From Mumia sp050632745 (GTDB lineage Bacteria; Actinomycetota; Actinomycetes; Propionibacteriales; Nocardioidaceae): a stretch of DNA of 64,000 bases. The stretch lies in assembly GCF_050632745.1 (NCBI RefSeq), contig NZ_JBODSD010000003.1:372001-436000 (forward strand), given 5' to 3'. Within the stretch, counting starts at the first letter, position 1, and every line of letters starts with the position of its first letter. The translations under genes were made by a program, and so were the position numbers. Below the pieces are notes generated by a model. The model had not been told where the DNA came from, ran no database searches, and saw only the letters and a program-made list of their open reading frames with translations. Of this stretch, positions 17,780 through 24,700 are shown one piece after another.

Positions 17780-18130
17780 TTAGGCCCAGTCGATGCGACC
17801 TCCACGTAGCCAGAAGTGGCAGCGCGAGGCCCCTCTGGAGTCGATCGACGGCCGAGTTGACGGACGACCTTCGGGATCTGTGGTCAAGGTCCAGCGGTCG
17901 CGGCCCGCGTGCGCAAGGTTCAGCTCGATGACGTGCCCTCGCCCACAGGGGCACTCTAAGACTGCCCACTTGCCGGGATTGCCGAGTCGGTAGATCCGGC
18001 GCGGGTTCATTGCGGCCGGCAAGTCGCCCCTCCCCGTCACGAAAACCACCTTGACAATGCGTGCCCGTGGGCGGTGTCGAGCGCGTCTCGACCAGTTGAC
18101 AACCGCTCTTTGGAGCCTGGTGACCCTCAT
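17780..18130 (-). CDS. DUF6527 metal-binding protein of the ubiquitin-like operon
   Basis: 116 residues, last gene of the four-gene operon. It shows the DUF6527 pattern: RIYRLGNPGKWAVLECPCGR with CPCGRGH (Cys-x-Cys plus His), ELNL, then PSIDSRGASRCHFWLRGGRI with a final Cys-His. The cysteines and histidines should bind one metal ion, probably zinc. Members are found almost only beside bacterial ubiquitin-like genes, and a hydrolase or deconjugase role has been proposed (from memory). The ATG at 18130 overlaps the stop of the E1 gene (ATGA). The frame reaches 18160, but the overlapping ATG is the better start. Confidence 0.8.
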   Translation of the reverse strand: MRVTRLQRAVVNWSRRARHRPRARIVKVVFVTGRGDLPAAMNPRRIYRLGNPGKWAVLECPCGRGHVIELNLAHAGRDRWTLTTDPEGRPSTRPSIDSRGASRCHFWLRGGRIDWA

Positions 18131-19656
18131 GATGCTGACGCTTCGCCACTGTCGGACCACATGAGGTCGAGGTAAGGTCGCTGCTGCCCGCGTCCGAGGA
18201 ACTTCGGCTCCGCACAGAAGCAGCCGGTGCGCTGCGGCCGCTGGTTGCGGCGCAGTTCACCGAGGTGCGGTCGGAGGATGAACTCCGTGGGTTCAGGGGA
18301 TCCCAGCCCGGTCAGGCGGAGCAGGAACTCGGTGGTGCCGAGCGAGGCGATGAGGGTGGTCAGCGTGACCACTGCCGGCTGCGGCGTTTCAACATCGAGG
18401 ACGTAACCCTCGCCGGCGAGTCGCTTGCGTGCCTCGGGGTCCAGGTTCTCCGCGTAGGCGCGCGCCGGGTTGAGTCGGCCGCGACAGAGCATGCATGCGG
18501 TGCCGGGAGCGACCCACGTGACTCGTTCGTCGATCTCCACCCGTCCGTCGAGGCTCGGGGAGACGAGGACCGCGAGGTCGATGACGGGGACGAGGTGGGC
18601 GTAAGCGAACCGGTTCAGGATCATCCGTCCGCCGTGGCCGTCGACACAACTGAACACGACGTCGGCATAGGCGATGGCCCGGAGGGCGTCCGGGTGGTGC
18701 AGTGGCGCGTTGATCGCTTCCACTTGGGTGCCGAAACCGATGTCGCGCAGGTGCTCGCCGAGGACGTCGACCTTCGGCTGGCCGAGATCGGCCAGGCGGA
18801 TGCCGTGCCCCCTGGTGGGTGTCGCGGCCGTGACGACGTCGTCATCGACCAGGGTGATGCGCCCTACGCCGATCCGGACGAGTTGCCCCGCAACGGCCGA
18901 TCCGGTCCCGCCAGCACCGATGACCGCGACGTTGAGAGCGGCAAGGGTGCGCTGCCCGTCGACCCCCAGCATTCGGACCTGCCGGTCGAAGACCTCGTAC
19001 TCCGCAGCCTCGCCGGCCCCCTCCTGGTCCTGGGGACCCTTCGACACCTGGATGTCTCGCGGACCGGGGCCGGCCGGCGGCAGGTGCAGCCGGATGCTGG
19101 CGCCGGCGACGCGGACCGCGTCGACGTCCTCGAACTTTAGGCCCTGGCTGGCCCCGCGGTCGGCGGCGAAGGGGAATCGGCACATCCGCGCGACGACCGC
19201 GGGCACTGCGGGCGTACCGGCGATCACGATCGAGGCGTACGCTGGGGCGCCCAGGTCCTGCGCAGCAGCGCCGAGTTGCTGGTCGACGGTGTCGTCCCAC
19301 TCGGAGAACTCGGCATGGCCTCCCGGATGGGTGTGCACAAATACCGGCACTTGCCCCTCACGAATGGCAGCACGTACAGCCGGCACCCAGCCGGTAGATC
19401 GAATCGTCAGGCCAAAGCCCGTGCGCCGAAGGTAAGCGTCCTGCGGCACCCAGGTGACGTCCGTGATCAGCAGCGCCGTATCCGGCACGTACGCCGAGGC
19501 GGGGGTCGTCGGGTCTGCGACTGCGACCTCCCGGCCCGGGGTGATCGCCTCCACCATCATGGTGGCGGCGATCACCGCCGCGGACTCGTGCTCGAGCGCC
19601 AGGGCGTCGACCATGGGACGGAACTGGTCCTCGGTGAACGCGATGCGGGTGCTCAT
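18127..19656 (-). CDS. JAB peptidase-E1 (ThiF) fusion of a ubiquitin-like system
   Basis: 509 residues. An N-terminal JAB/JAMM metallopeptidase (about 1-200) has the full zinc motif HTHP...S..D: His108, His110, Ser118, Asp121, with Glu22 or Glu24 as the acid. A C-terminal ThiF/E1 adenylation domain (about 222-480) has the nucleotide loop VAVIGAGGTGSA (243-254), DVVFSCVDGHGG, and a zinc site CMLC (388-391) with GCFC (478-481). It should activate the Ubl at its C-terminus and also cleave Ubl precursors or conjugates. The usual crossover-loop cysteine is not seen; the matching stretch QPAVVTLTTLIASLGTTEFL has threonines and serine only. The start overlaps the E2 stop by one base (TGATG). Confidence 0.88.
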   Translation of the reverse strand: MSTRIAFTEDQFRPMVDALALEHESAAVIAATMMVEAITPGREVAVADPTTPASAYVPDTALLITDVTWVPQDAYLRRTGFGLTIRSTGWVPAVRAAIREGQVPVFVHTHPGGHAEFSEWDDTVDQQLGAAAQDLGAPAYASIVIAGTPAVPAVVARMCRFPFAADRGASQGLKFEDVDAVRVAGASIRLHLPPAGPGPRDIQVSKGPQDQEGAGEAAEYEVFDRQVRMLGVDGQRTLAALNVAVIGAGGTGSAVAGQLVRIGVGRITLVDDDVVTAATPTRGHGIRLADLGQPKVDVLGEHLRDIGFGTQVEAINAPLHHPDALRAIAYADVVFSCVDGHGGRMILNRFAYAHLVPVIDLAVLVSPSLDGRVEIDERVTWVAPGTACMLCRGRLNPARAYAENLDPEARKRLAGEGYVLDVETPQPAVVTLTTLIASLGTTEFLLRLTGLGSPEPTEFILRPHLGELRRNQRPQRTGCFCAEPKFLGRGQQRPYLDLMWSDSGEASAS

Positions 19657-20057
19657 CAGCGGCCTCCCGCCAGGCGTAGGCATTGGCGGACGTAGGCGAG
19701 GTAGGTCTCGAGGTTGTCGATTCCGGGGCGCCAATGCTGCGCGATGTGGCGGCTCCATCGCTGCCAGTTCCGGCCAACGTACGGCTCGAGCATCTCGGTG
19801 CCCGCAATCGGAATGCCGGCCTCCGTTTTGAGGCTCGGGGAGACCCAGAACATGTCCGGCGCCGCATCTGGGAACCCGAGGGGCAGTCGGAGCAGCAAAT
19901 CGACCCTGTCGGTCGAGAGCCCGGGTGCCACCGCGAAGTTCTTCAGCACGAGGTTGGTCATGCCGCCGTCGCCGCTCGCGGCGTAGCTGAGGCCGGTGGC
20001 GGTGAGTGTGTCCCGGTCTTGCTGGCGCAGCATCGAGAGGGTCTCGGTCATGGTCAT
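19656..20057 (-). CDS. E2-like protein (Prok-E2_E type) lacking the catalytic cysteine
   Basis: 133 residues. The order of features fits the Prok-E2_E class of bacterial UBC-fold proteins: RVDLLLRLPLGFPDAAPDMF, WVSPSL, GRNWQRWSRHIAQHWRPGID, then a closing helix NLETYLAYVRQ. The only cysteine is Cys126, in the last helix and away from the expected active site. The conserved NWQRWSRH segment offers Ser and His instead. The protein may receive the Ubl from the E1 domain through a non-thioester bond. The ATG at 20057 overlaps the Ubl stop (ATGA). The C-terminus RLAGGR resembles a ubiquitin tail but may be coincidence. Confidence 0.82.
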   Translation of the reverse strand: MTMTETLSMLRQQDRDTLTATGLSYAASGDGGMTNLVLKNFAVAPGLSTDRVDLLLRLPLGFPDAAPDMFWVSPSLKTEAGIPIAGTEMLEPYVGRNWQRWSRHIAQHWRPGIDNLETYLAYVRQCLRLAGGR

Positions 20058-20350
20058 CGTCCGGCCCGGTTGCGCGAGTACCGGATCGTTGGCTGACCGG
20101 GGTTGATCTCGCGGGGGACGGAGAAGAACCGCATTTTGGCCTCGAGATGAACGACCCGATCCTCCTCGATCAGCTCGTCGAGCTCGTCGACGATGTCGAG
20201 CCACAGGTCGCGGTCGTCGGCGACTGGCGGATCAGCCAGCGCCCGGATTTGTGCACCGGTCAGCTCGTCGGCCGTCGCGTGGTATTTCGCGCCGTCGATG
20301 AAGATCTGGACCTTCTCGGGCTTGTTCTTGGTCATGTTTTCGGTCGACAC
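20054..20350 (-). CDS. Ubiquitin-like protein (single Multi_ubiq domain)
   Basis: 98 residues. One beta-grasp domain of the Multi_ubiq type: VQIFIDGAKYHATADELTGA, IRALADPPVADDRDLWL, acidic IVDELDELIEEDRVVHLE, and RFFSVPREINPG ending near residue 85. The canonical domain ends at this Pro-Gly, but 13 further residues (QPTIRYSRNRAGR) follow, with no terminal Gly-Gly. Processing by the JAB domain to expose Gly85 is an inference. GTG at 20350 has AAGGAGG upstream and is chosen; ATG at residue 6 is possible. First gene of the operon. Confidence 0.85.
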   Translation of the reverse strand: MSTENMTKNKPEKVQIFIDGAKYHATADELTGAQIRALADPPVADDRDLWLDIVDELDELIEEDRVVHLEAKMRFFSVPREINPGQPTIRYSRNRAGR

Positions 20351-20374
20351 GATGGCCGCCTCCTTAGGTTCGGG

Positions 20375-20392
20375 TCAGGCCGGAACGCCTGA
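20375..20392 (-). promoter_or_regulatory. Hairpin in the leader of the ubiquitin-like operon
   Basis: TCAGGC-CGGAAC-GCCTGA forms a 6-bp perfect stem with a 6-base loop. It lies between the promoter at 20402-20429 and the ribosome site of the Ubl gene, so it would be in the 5' leader. No riboswitch class is recognised. It could affect mRNA stability or translation. Confidence 0.35.
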
Positions 20393-20401
20393 CTGATATA
20401 G

Positions 20402-20429
20402 AGACTACACGAATACATATTCTTGTCAA
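20402..20429 (-). promoter_or_regulatory. Promoter of the ubiquitin-like operon with an internal palindrome
   Basis: On the minus strand a consensus -35 TTGACA (20429-20424) is followed after 16 bases by TAGTCT (20407-20402) as -10. Between them lies the inverted repeat GAATA-TG-TATTC (20411-20422), well placed to be an operator that blocks RNA polymerase. The surroundings are AT-rich compared with the window. The nearest candidate regulator is the ribbon-helix-helix-like protein encoded divergently at 20499. Confidence 0.55.
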
Positions 20430-20498
20430 CGCGATGTCGTTCCGGCATGCTTGCATCGAGAGTTCGCGCATACCCGCATGCGCCAGGAGAGGAGAGCC

Positions 20499-20723
20499 GT
20501 GAGCAAGAGCCGCGTCACGACCATCCGGCAGCCCGAGGAGCAGGCTGAGGATGTGGAGTTTGTTGCCCGGGTAGACGGCATCGCGTCGTCCGAGCTGATC
20601 CGAGTGGCTATCGCCGCTTACCTCGACGAACGTCGAGCAAGTCCTGAGTTCCAGGCGCGACTGCACGACCGCCTCGAGGCCGATCGCAAGATCTTGGACC
20701 GGCTCAAGGCAGACGACCAATAG
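20499..20723 (+). CDS. Small ribbon-helix-helix-like protein (regulator or antitoxin)
   Basis: 74 residues. The segment RVTTIRQPEEQAEDVEFVAR then GIASSELIRVAIAAYLDER has the strand-helix-helix rhythm of CopG/MetJ-type DNA-binding proteins, with the IASSELIRVAI helix typical of the family. The C-terminal EFQARLHDRLEADRKILDRL helix could bind a partner. The GTG at 20499 is preferred, with AGGAGAGGAGAG upstream. It lies divergent to the Ubl operon and directly before a decayed Doc-like toxin gene. It may be an orphan antitoxin, a regulator of the Ubl operon, or both. Confidence 0.6.
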   Translation: MSKSRVTTIRQPEEQAEDVEFVARVDGIASSELIRVAIAAYLDERRASPEFQARLHDRLEADRKILDRLKADDQ

Positions 20724-20754
20724 CAGCTGCCGACGGCGAGGGAAGGGGGCGTCG

Positions 20755-20990
20755 ATGGTCGAGTACATCAGCCTGGACGACTTCTCGTTCTCCGAACTGA
20801 TCCTCGGCGTCCCCGCCCGGACCTCTCTCGCACCAGCGCATCGCTCTGGCCGCTGTAGCGCCGACGGCAAGGGCTACCCCGGCCCCGGCGCTGGCTGAGA
20901 AGGTCGTCGCGATGGCGCACCTCCCGCGCGCCGGCATGCCGCCACTGTTCGGCAACAGGCCGCGGCCTTCTCCCGCGGGAGTTACTGGAC
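20755..20990 (+). pseudogene. Decayed Doc/Fic-like toxin gene
   Basis: ATG at 20755 begins MVEYISLDDFSFSELILGVP, which looks like the start of death-on-curing (Doc) proteins. The frame then loses similarity and stops at 20898. In another frame ALAEKVVAMAHLPRAG followed by PPLFGNRPRP resembles the Doc helix and the HPFxxGNKR Fic motif in degraded form. The gene follows the ribbon-helix-helix gene by 31 bp, the usual antitoxin-toxin order. I read it as a frameshifted toxin remnant. The match is by eye and weak after residue 20. Confidence 0.4.
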
Positions 20991-21321
20991 CGGATCGGCT
21001 GCGCTGGGGCTCGGGCGGACGCCGGCAAAGGTGTCGCCGAGGTCCTTTGGCAGATCTCGACTGCCAGACTGACCCAGTCCGAGCTCGCCACCTCGACCAC
21101 CGGGCACATCCAAATTCTGCCTTGAGCGGTTCACGTCGATCGACATCCGTCCGCGGCAAGTTCAAACGACGAGCCGAGCCCACTCGAGGACGTAGAGCCA
21201 AAGCACTCCGACGGCCCTCGGCGTCGCCGCAAGTTCGAGAGGTCGTGGCTGCGGGCCCAGCCACTTCAGGTACGTCCCGGTCGCGAAGCCGACCACCCCG
21301 CGCTTCCGACCAAACGCCGCG
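20991..21321. other. Stretch without a supported gene
   Basis: All six frames are interrupted or look like compositional shadows, and no protein pattern is recognised. It lies between two decayed genes and is probably further eroded coding sequence. Confidence 0.5.
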
Positions 21322-22232
21322 TTGCCGCAGCTCTACTGCTTTGCGCCTGAACGCATCGAGTCACTCAGCCAACGGCTCGCGATCGTTAACGGCGCCATGT
21401 TGGAGGCAGCGGTCGGCAAGCACGCTGTCGCTGAAAGATGGCCTTTCAACTGCACGTCCCGTTCGAGGAGACGTGCCCCGGGTCGCGTGATGGCCTCCAG
21501 CCGGACCCGTTCTAACCGAAACCTGTACGTAGTTCCTGGCTCGGATGGGCTGGTCGTGATCGCGGATCCCTCTTGTGGCACAGGGGCCGGACAGGAGATC
21601 GAGTGGGCGACCCGCACCGGAATCCCGGTCCTGTACCTCTCACCTGAGCCGGCGAGCCGGAAGGTCCGGCGGAACCCGAACGGCGTTGAGAGTCCGGCGT
21701 GTCCCGACGCGCAGGCCATGCCCCAACACGTTCGGAACTGGCTACGTACCCAAGGTTGGAGGTGGCCCGCGACGACGCACCGACCGGAACCTGGCCTATC
21801 TGGGCGTTACAACTGTCTCGTCACCGCCTGCAAGGCCGAGGACCGGCCTCCCCTCAGAGCGGCAGCTCAACTTATCTTCGGCGCTCGCGACGTGGCCAGC
21901 TCGCTCGCCTCTCCAGCACGCATGGCACCCACATCGTGGGTGCGCATTGCGTGCTCGGCACGCTGCCTGGCGTCCTCCTCGTGGCCCGGCGCACTCTCAG
22001 CTTCACCGAAAGCCGAGCCTGGGTCACCGCGGCCGTCGACGGCGCCTGGGACGAGACAACTGCGTACCGAGACCACGCGAATGCCCTGATTCGCGACGTA
22101 CGCGACCTCGAGCGCGCCGACTCATGGAACGCCCTGCACACCCAGCTCATCAACAGAGGTCGACGCAGGTGCAGAACCGACGCCGTGGCCCCTCACGGCA
22201 GACCGGGACGCGCTCGGAACATCTGGATCTAG
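21322..22232 (+). pseudogene. Frameshifted nucleoside deoxyribosyltransferase/TIR-like effector gene
   Basis: The frame starting near 21322 encodes LYCFAPERIESLSQRLAIV and then NRNLYVVPGSDGLVVIADPS, GTGAGQEIEWATRTGIPVLY, LSPEPASRKVRRNPNG. The GxGAGQEIEWA...PVLYL signature is typical of nucleoside 2-deoxyribosyltransferase-like domains in actinobacterial regulatory or effector proteins. The matching continuation lies in a different frame (RTLSFTESRAWVTAA, WDETTAYRDHANALI) up to a stop at 22232. At least one, probably two or three, frameshifts separate the parts. It is a decayed gene, consistent with a degenerating mobile island. Confidence 0.5.
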
Positions 22233-22329
22233 TCAGGCCAGTCGTCGTAAGTACATGTCACAGCGCCGCGACAGCTCGCCCAGCAAAAAGCGTTGCGCCG
22301 AACTTGACACCGATCCGGAGGGGTTGCCC

Positions 22330-23190
22330 TCACGGCCGGATGATCTGGGAGGCACGGTCCCCTTCGTAGATCGCGACCGGCCCGACGGGAAAAGCCCCGA
22401 GATTGAAGTAGCGGGTCCACAACGACCAGATGAACGCCCATTCGTCGGAGTCCGGGTCAGCAGCCTCTGCAGGCAGCCCGAAACTCTTCGCAGCTTCTAC
22501 ACCGATCACAGCCGAGTGGCTCGTCGGCTCCTCAATCAAGGGCTGCTGCAGCGCTTCGGCCAAGGCCTCCACGTCCTCAGCGGTGCGCCCCGTCGCCGCA
22601 CTCAGGGATTCCTTGACCAGGGCGCCGGAACGCGCGAGCGCGTAGCGCGCCTGCTCGACCATGATCATCGTGACCTCAGCGAGAAGGTTGGCGAACAACG
22701 GGTAAGTCTCCGGGTTAGCTGTGATCCGCTTCTCCGCCTCGTCAACGGCCTCAACGAGTTCCTTGGCCGACGCCAGTGTGCCGTTCGGGTAGCGCATTTG
22801 CGGGTCGACTGGCCCCAGGTCGCCGCCTGGCCCGAAGACGATCTTGTCGGCGCCCAGGCAGAGGATCGTCGCAGCGCTCTTCGCCATGTCGGGAAGCAGG
22901 ATGGTCAGGTCGGTGCAGCGCGCCTGGAGCGACCTCGCGATGCGGATCGCAGTTTCTCCGTCGCCGCCGGGTGATGCGAGCATCAGGTGCAGGGGCTTGG
23001 ACGAATCGAGCGGGTGGAGGAGCTCCTCCAGGAACGTCATGTTGTCGGGGAAGATCTGATCGATCATCACGATGAGGTTGGCACCCGTCAGGTCCTGGTA
23101 GCGACGTACAAGGTCCTGGCGGGCGTACCGCTCAGAGTGCTGCGCGATGAAAAGCGGAGTGCGCGAGATCGGCGTGGCGCTCTCGGTCAA
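22330..23190 (-). CDS. ClpP-fold serine peptidase, SDH_sah family
   Basis: 286 residues, soluble. It shows the ClpP/crotonase fold signature of the serine dehydrogenase proteinase (SDH_sah) family: HLMLASPGGDGETAIRIARS (around 68-87), then DMAKSAATILCLGADKIVFG with candidate nucleophile Ser105, and GPGGDLGPVDPQ. Relatives are membrane-associated or cytosolic peptidases of poorly known target. The start is an unusual TTG at 23190 overlapping the stop of the upstream small gene (TTGA), so translation probably depends on coupling. ATG is not available at the start of the homology. It shares the island with a Ubl operon and a proteasome-like hydrolase. Confidence 0.8.
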   Translation of the reverse strand: MTESATPISRTPLFIAQHSERYARQDLVRRYQDLTGANLIVMIDQIFPDNMTFLEELLHPLDSSKPLHLMLASPGGDGETAIRIARSLQARCTDLTILLPDMAKSAATILCLGADKIVFGPGGDLGPVDPQMRYPNGTLASAKELVEAVDEAEKRITANPETYPLFANLLAEVTMIMVEQARYALARSGALVKESLSAATGRTAEDVEALAEALQQPLIEEPTSHSAVIGVEAAKSFGLPAEAADPDSDEWAFIWSLWTRYFNLGAFPVGPVAIYEGDRASQIIRP

Positions 23191-23354
23191 CGACTGCGCC
23201 CCACCGCGGGGCGGAAGCTGGTCGGCTTGCCGACGCGCAATGCCTTCCCGTGATCTCGGGCAGCTTTCGCCCGGGCGATTTTCTCCTGCCAGTTGATATC
23301 GGTGCCGGTCGGCGGTTCGATTACCGGACCGTTCTCGGGCTTCTTCTCAGCCAT
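23187..23354 (-). CDS. Small protein coupled to the SDH_sah peptidase
   Basis: 55 residues beginning MAEKKPENGPVIEPPTG and ending in a basic tail (KPTSFRPAVGRSR). The middle, INWQEKIARAKAARDHGKAL, could form a helix. No family is recognised. The ATG at 23354 is chosen over the longer frame to 23393 because GAGGTGG lies just upstream. The stop overlaps the TTG of the peptidase gene, so the small gene probably delivers ribosomes to it. It could be an adaptor or inhibitor. Confidence 0.55.
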   Translation of the reverse strand: MAEKKPENGPVIEPPTGTDINWQEKIARAKAARDHGKALRVGKPTSFRPAVGRSR

Positions 23355-23416
23355 GAGCCACCTCTTCTGGGTCGTTCTGGGATTCTGACACAACTGTAGG
23401 TGCGTCCACCGACGTT

Positions 23417-23450
23417 CCAGTCGTCGTACGGCGCGCTGTGCGACGACTGG
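23417..23450. repeat. 10-bp perfect inverted repeat between peptidase and integrase genes
   Basis: CCAGTCGTCG and CGACGACTGG flank 14 bases. The element lies between the divergent small-protein gene (start 23354) and the decayed integrase (23639). It could be an operator, a recombinase arm site or a hairpin. The rest of the interval (23355-23638) holds no supported gene. Confidence 0.5.
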
Positions 23451-23638
23451 TCGCGGCCGCCGCCCAACATGCTGATCGCGACATGCGTACCTGCGTCACT
23501 TCGCCGCATGCGCGGCTTGGTCGCGGCCGACTCATTAACACCGTCGGGTGCCATTGCTGCGCGTAGCGTCGATCCTCGGACCTCGTCGTGTCGACGGCGA
23601 GCACGGCAGGCCACCTCGGCATCGCCGCGGAGAACTCA

Positions 23639-24557
23639 ATGACCAGCCAAGACGCCCCTCGCGAGCTGATGCCGTTCCAGCCTGCCAACATGACGCCCGC
23701 GCAACTTGCCGCCGTCTCGTTCCTCGCCCGCTATTCCGGACCGACTCACCACCTGTACGCCTACCAATTGCGCCGGTGGTTCGCCTGGTGCGAGACCAAC
23801 GGGATCGACGCCTTGATCGGCGTGGAGCGTGCACACGTCGAGCTCTACATCCGCTCGTTGACCGAAAGCGGCCTGATGGCCTCGTCGGTGGTCACACTGA
23901 TGCATGGGGTTCGCGGGTACTTCCGGTTCGCTCACATCGACTGACTCACGCAGACCGACCCATCGGTCTACGCCCGACTGCCCGAGGTGCATCGCGATGA
24001 GTCGCGTACCCAGGGGCTCGATCGGCTCGAGCTCATCCGATTTCTTCAGGTCGCTCAGACGATCACCGTCCATCACGGCGCTCTCGCGTATCTCCTCGGC
24101 ATCAACGCTCTGCGAGCCTCGGAGGCGGCGGCGGTCCGGATCGAGGACTACGCCGAGACGCTGCGCGGCCACCGCGTCCTGCGCCTAGTCGGCAAGGGCA
24201 AAGCCCGCCACCATGCCTGTCACAGTCCCGGTTCTACGAGTCGAGGCATGCCGAGGCGAGCGGAGCGCCGGTCCCCTCGTGCTGCGTCCGCTCACCGGCA
24301 AGCCGGTTGATCGACGTGACGTGTATCGGATGGTCCAGCGCATCGCCCGGGCCGCTACGATCCCCCGACATATCAGCCCTCACTCGCTGCGCCACGCCGC
24401 CATCACCAACGCCCTCGACGCTGGCGTCCCGCTGCGGGACGCCCAGATCCTCGCCCGGCACGCCGACCCGCGAACCACCGAACACTACGACCGTGCCCGA
24501 GGAAACCTCGACCGCCACGGCGTCCACTTCCTCACCGCCTACGTCGCAGGCGTATAG
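23639..24557 (+). pseudogene. Broken tyrosine recombinase/integrase
   Basis: The gene starts at ATG 23639 (MTSQDAPRELMPFQPANMTP) and has a SAM-like core-binding domain. An in-frame TGA at 23942-23944 interrupts it after FRFAHID. The frame resumes with LPEVHRDESRTQGLDRLELI and the Arg in GINALRASEAAAVRIED. A frameshift near 24200-24215, after GKGKA, moves the rest to another frame, with HSLRH, LARHADPRTTEHYDRAR and the end at 24557. All catalytic residues (Arg, Lys, His-x-x-Arg, His, Tyr) are recognisable, so decay is recent. It marks former mobility of the island. Confidence 0.85.
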
Positions 24558-24700
24558 CTTCCGCCGCACGCCGCCCAGAATGCAGCACCCGCGCCACCAG
24601 CGACCCGCTCAACTTGCACAACCAGTGGCCCTCACGTGCGGACCCCGCGTCGGTCGGGCACCAATGGCAGAAAAGAAGAATGATCCGGGCGGGGTGTTCG

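Noticed and set aside
23321..23614. Minus-strand ORFs in the interval upstream of the integrase
   Set aside because: Low-complexity, no ribosome site and no family resemblance.
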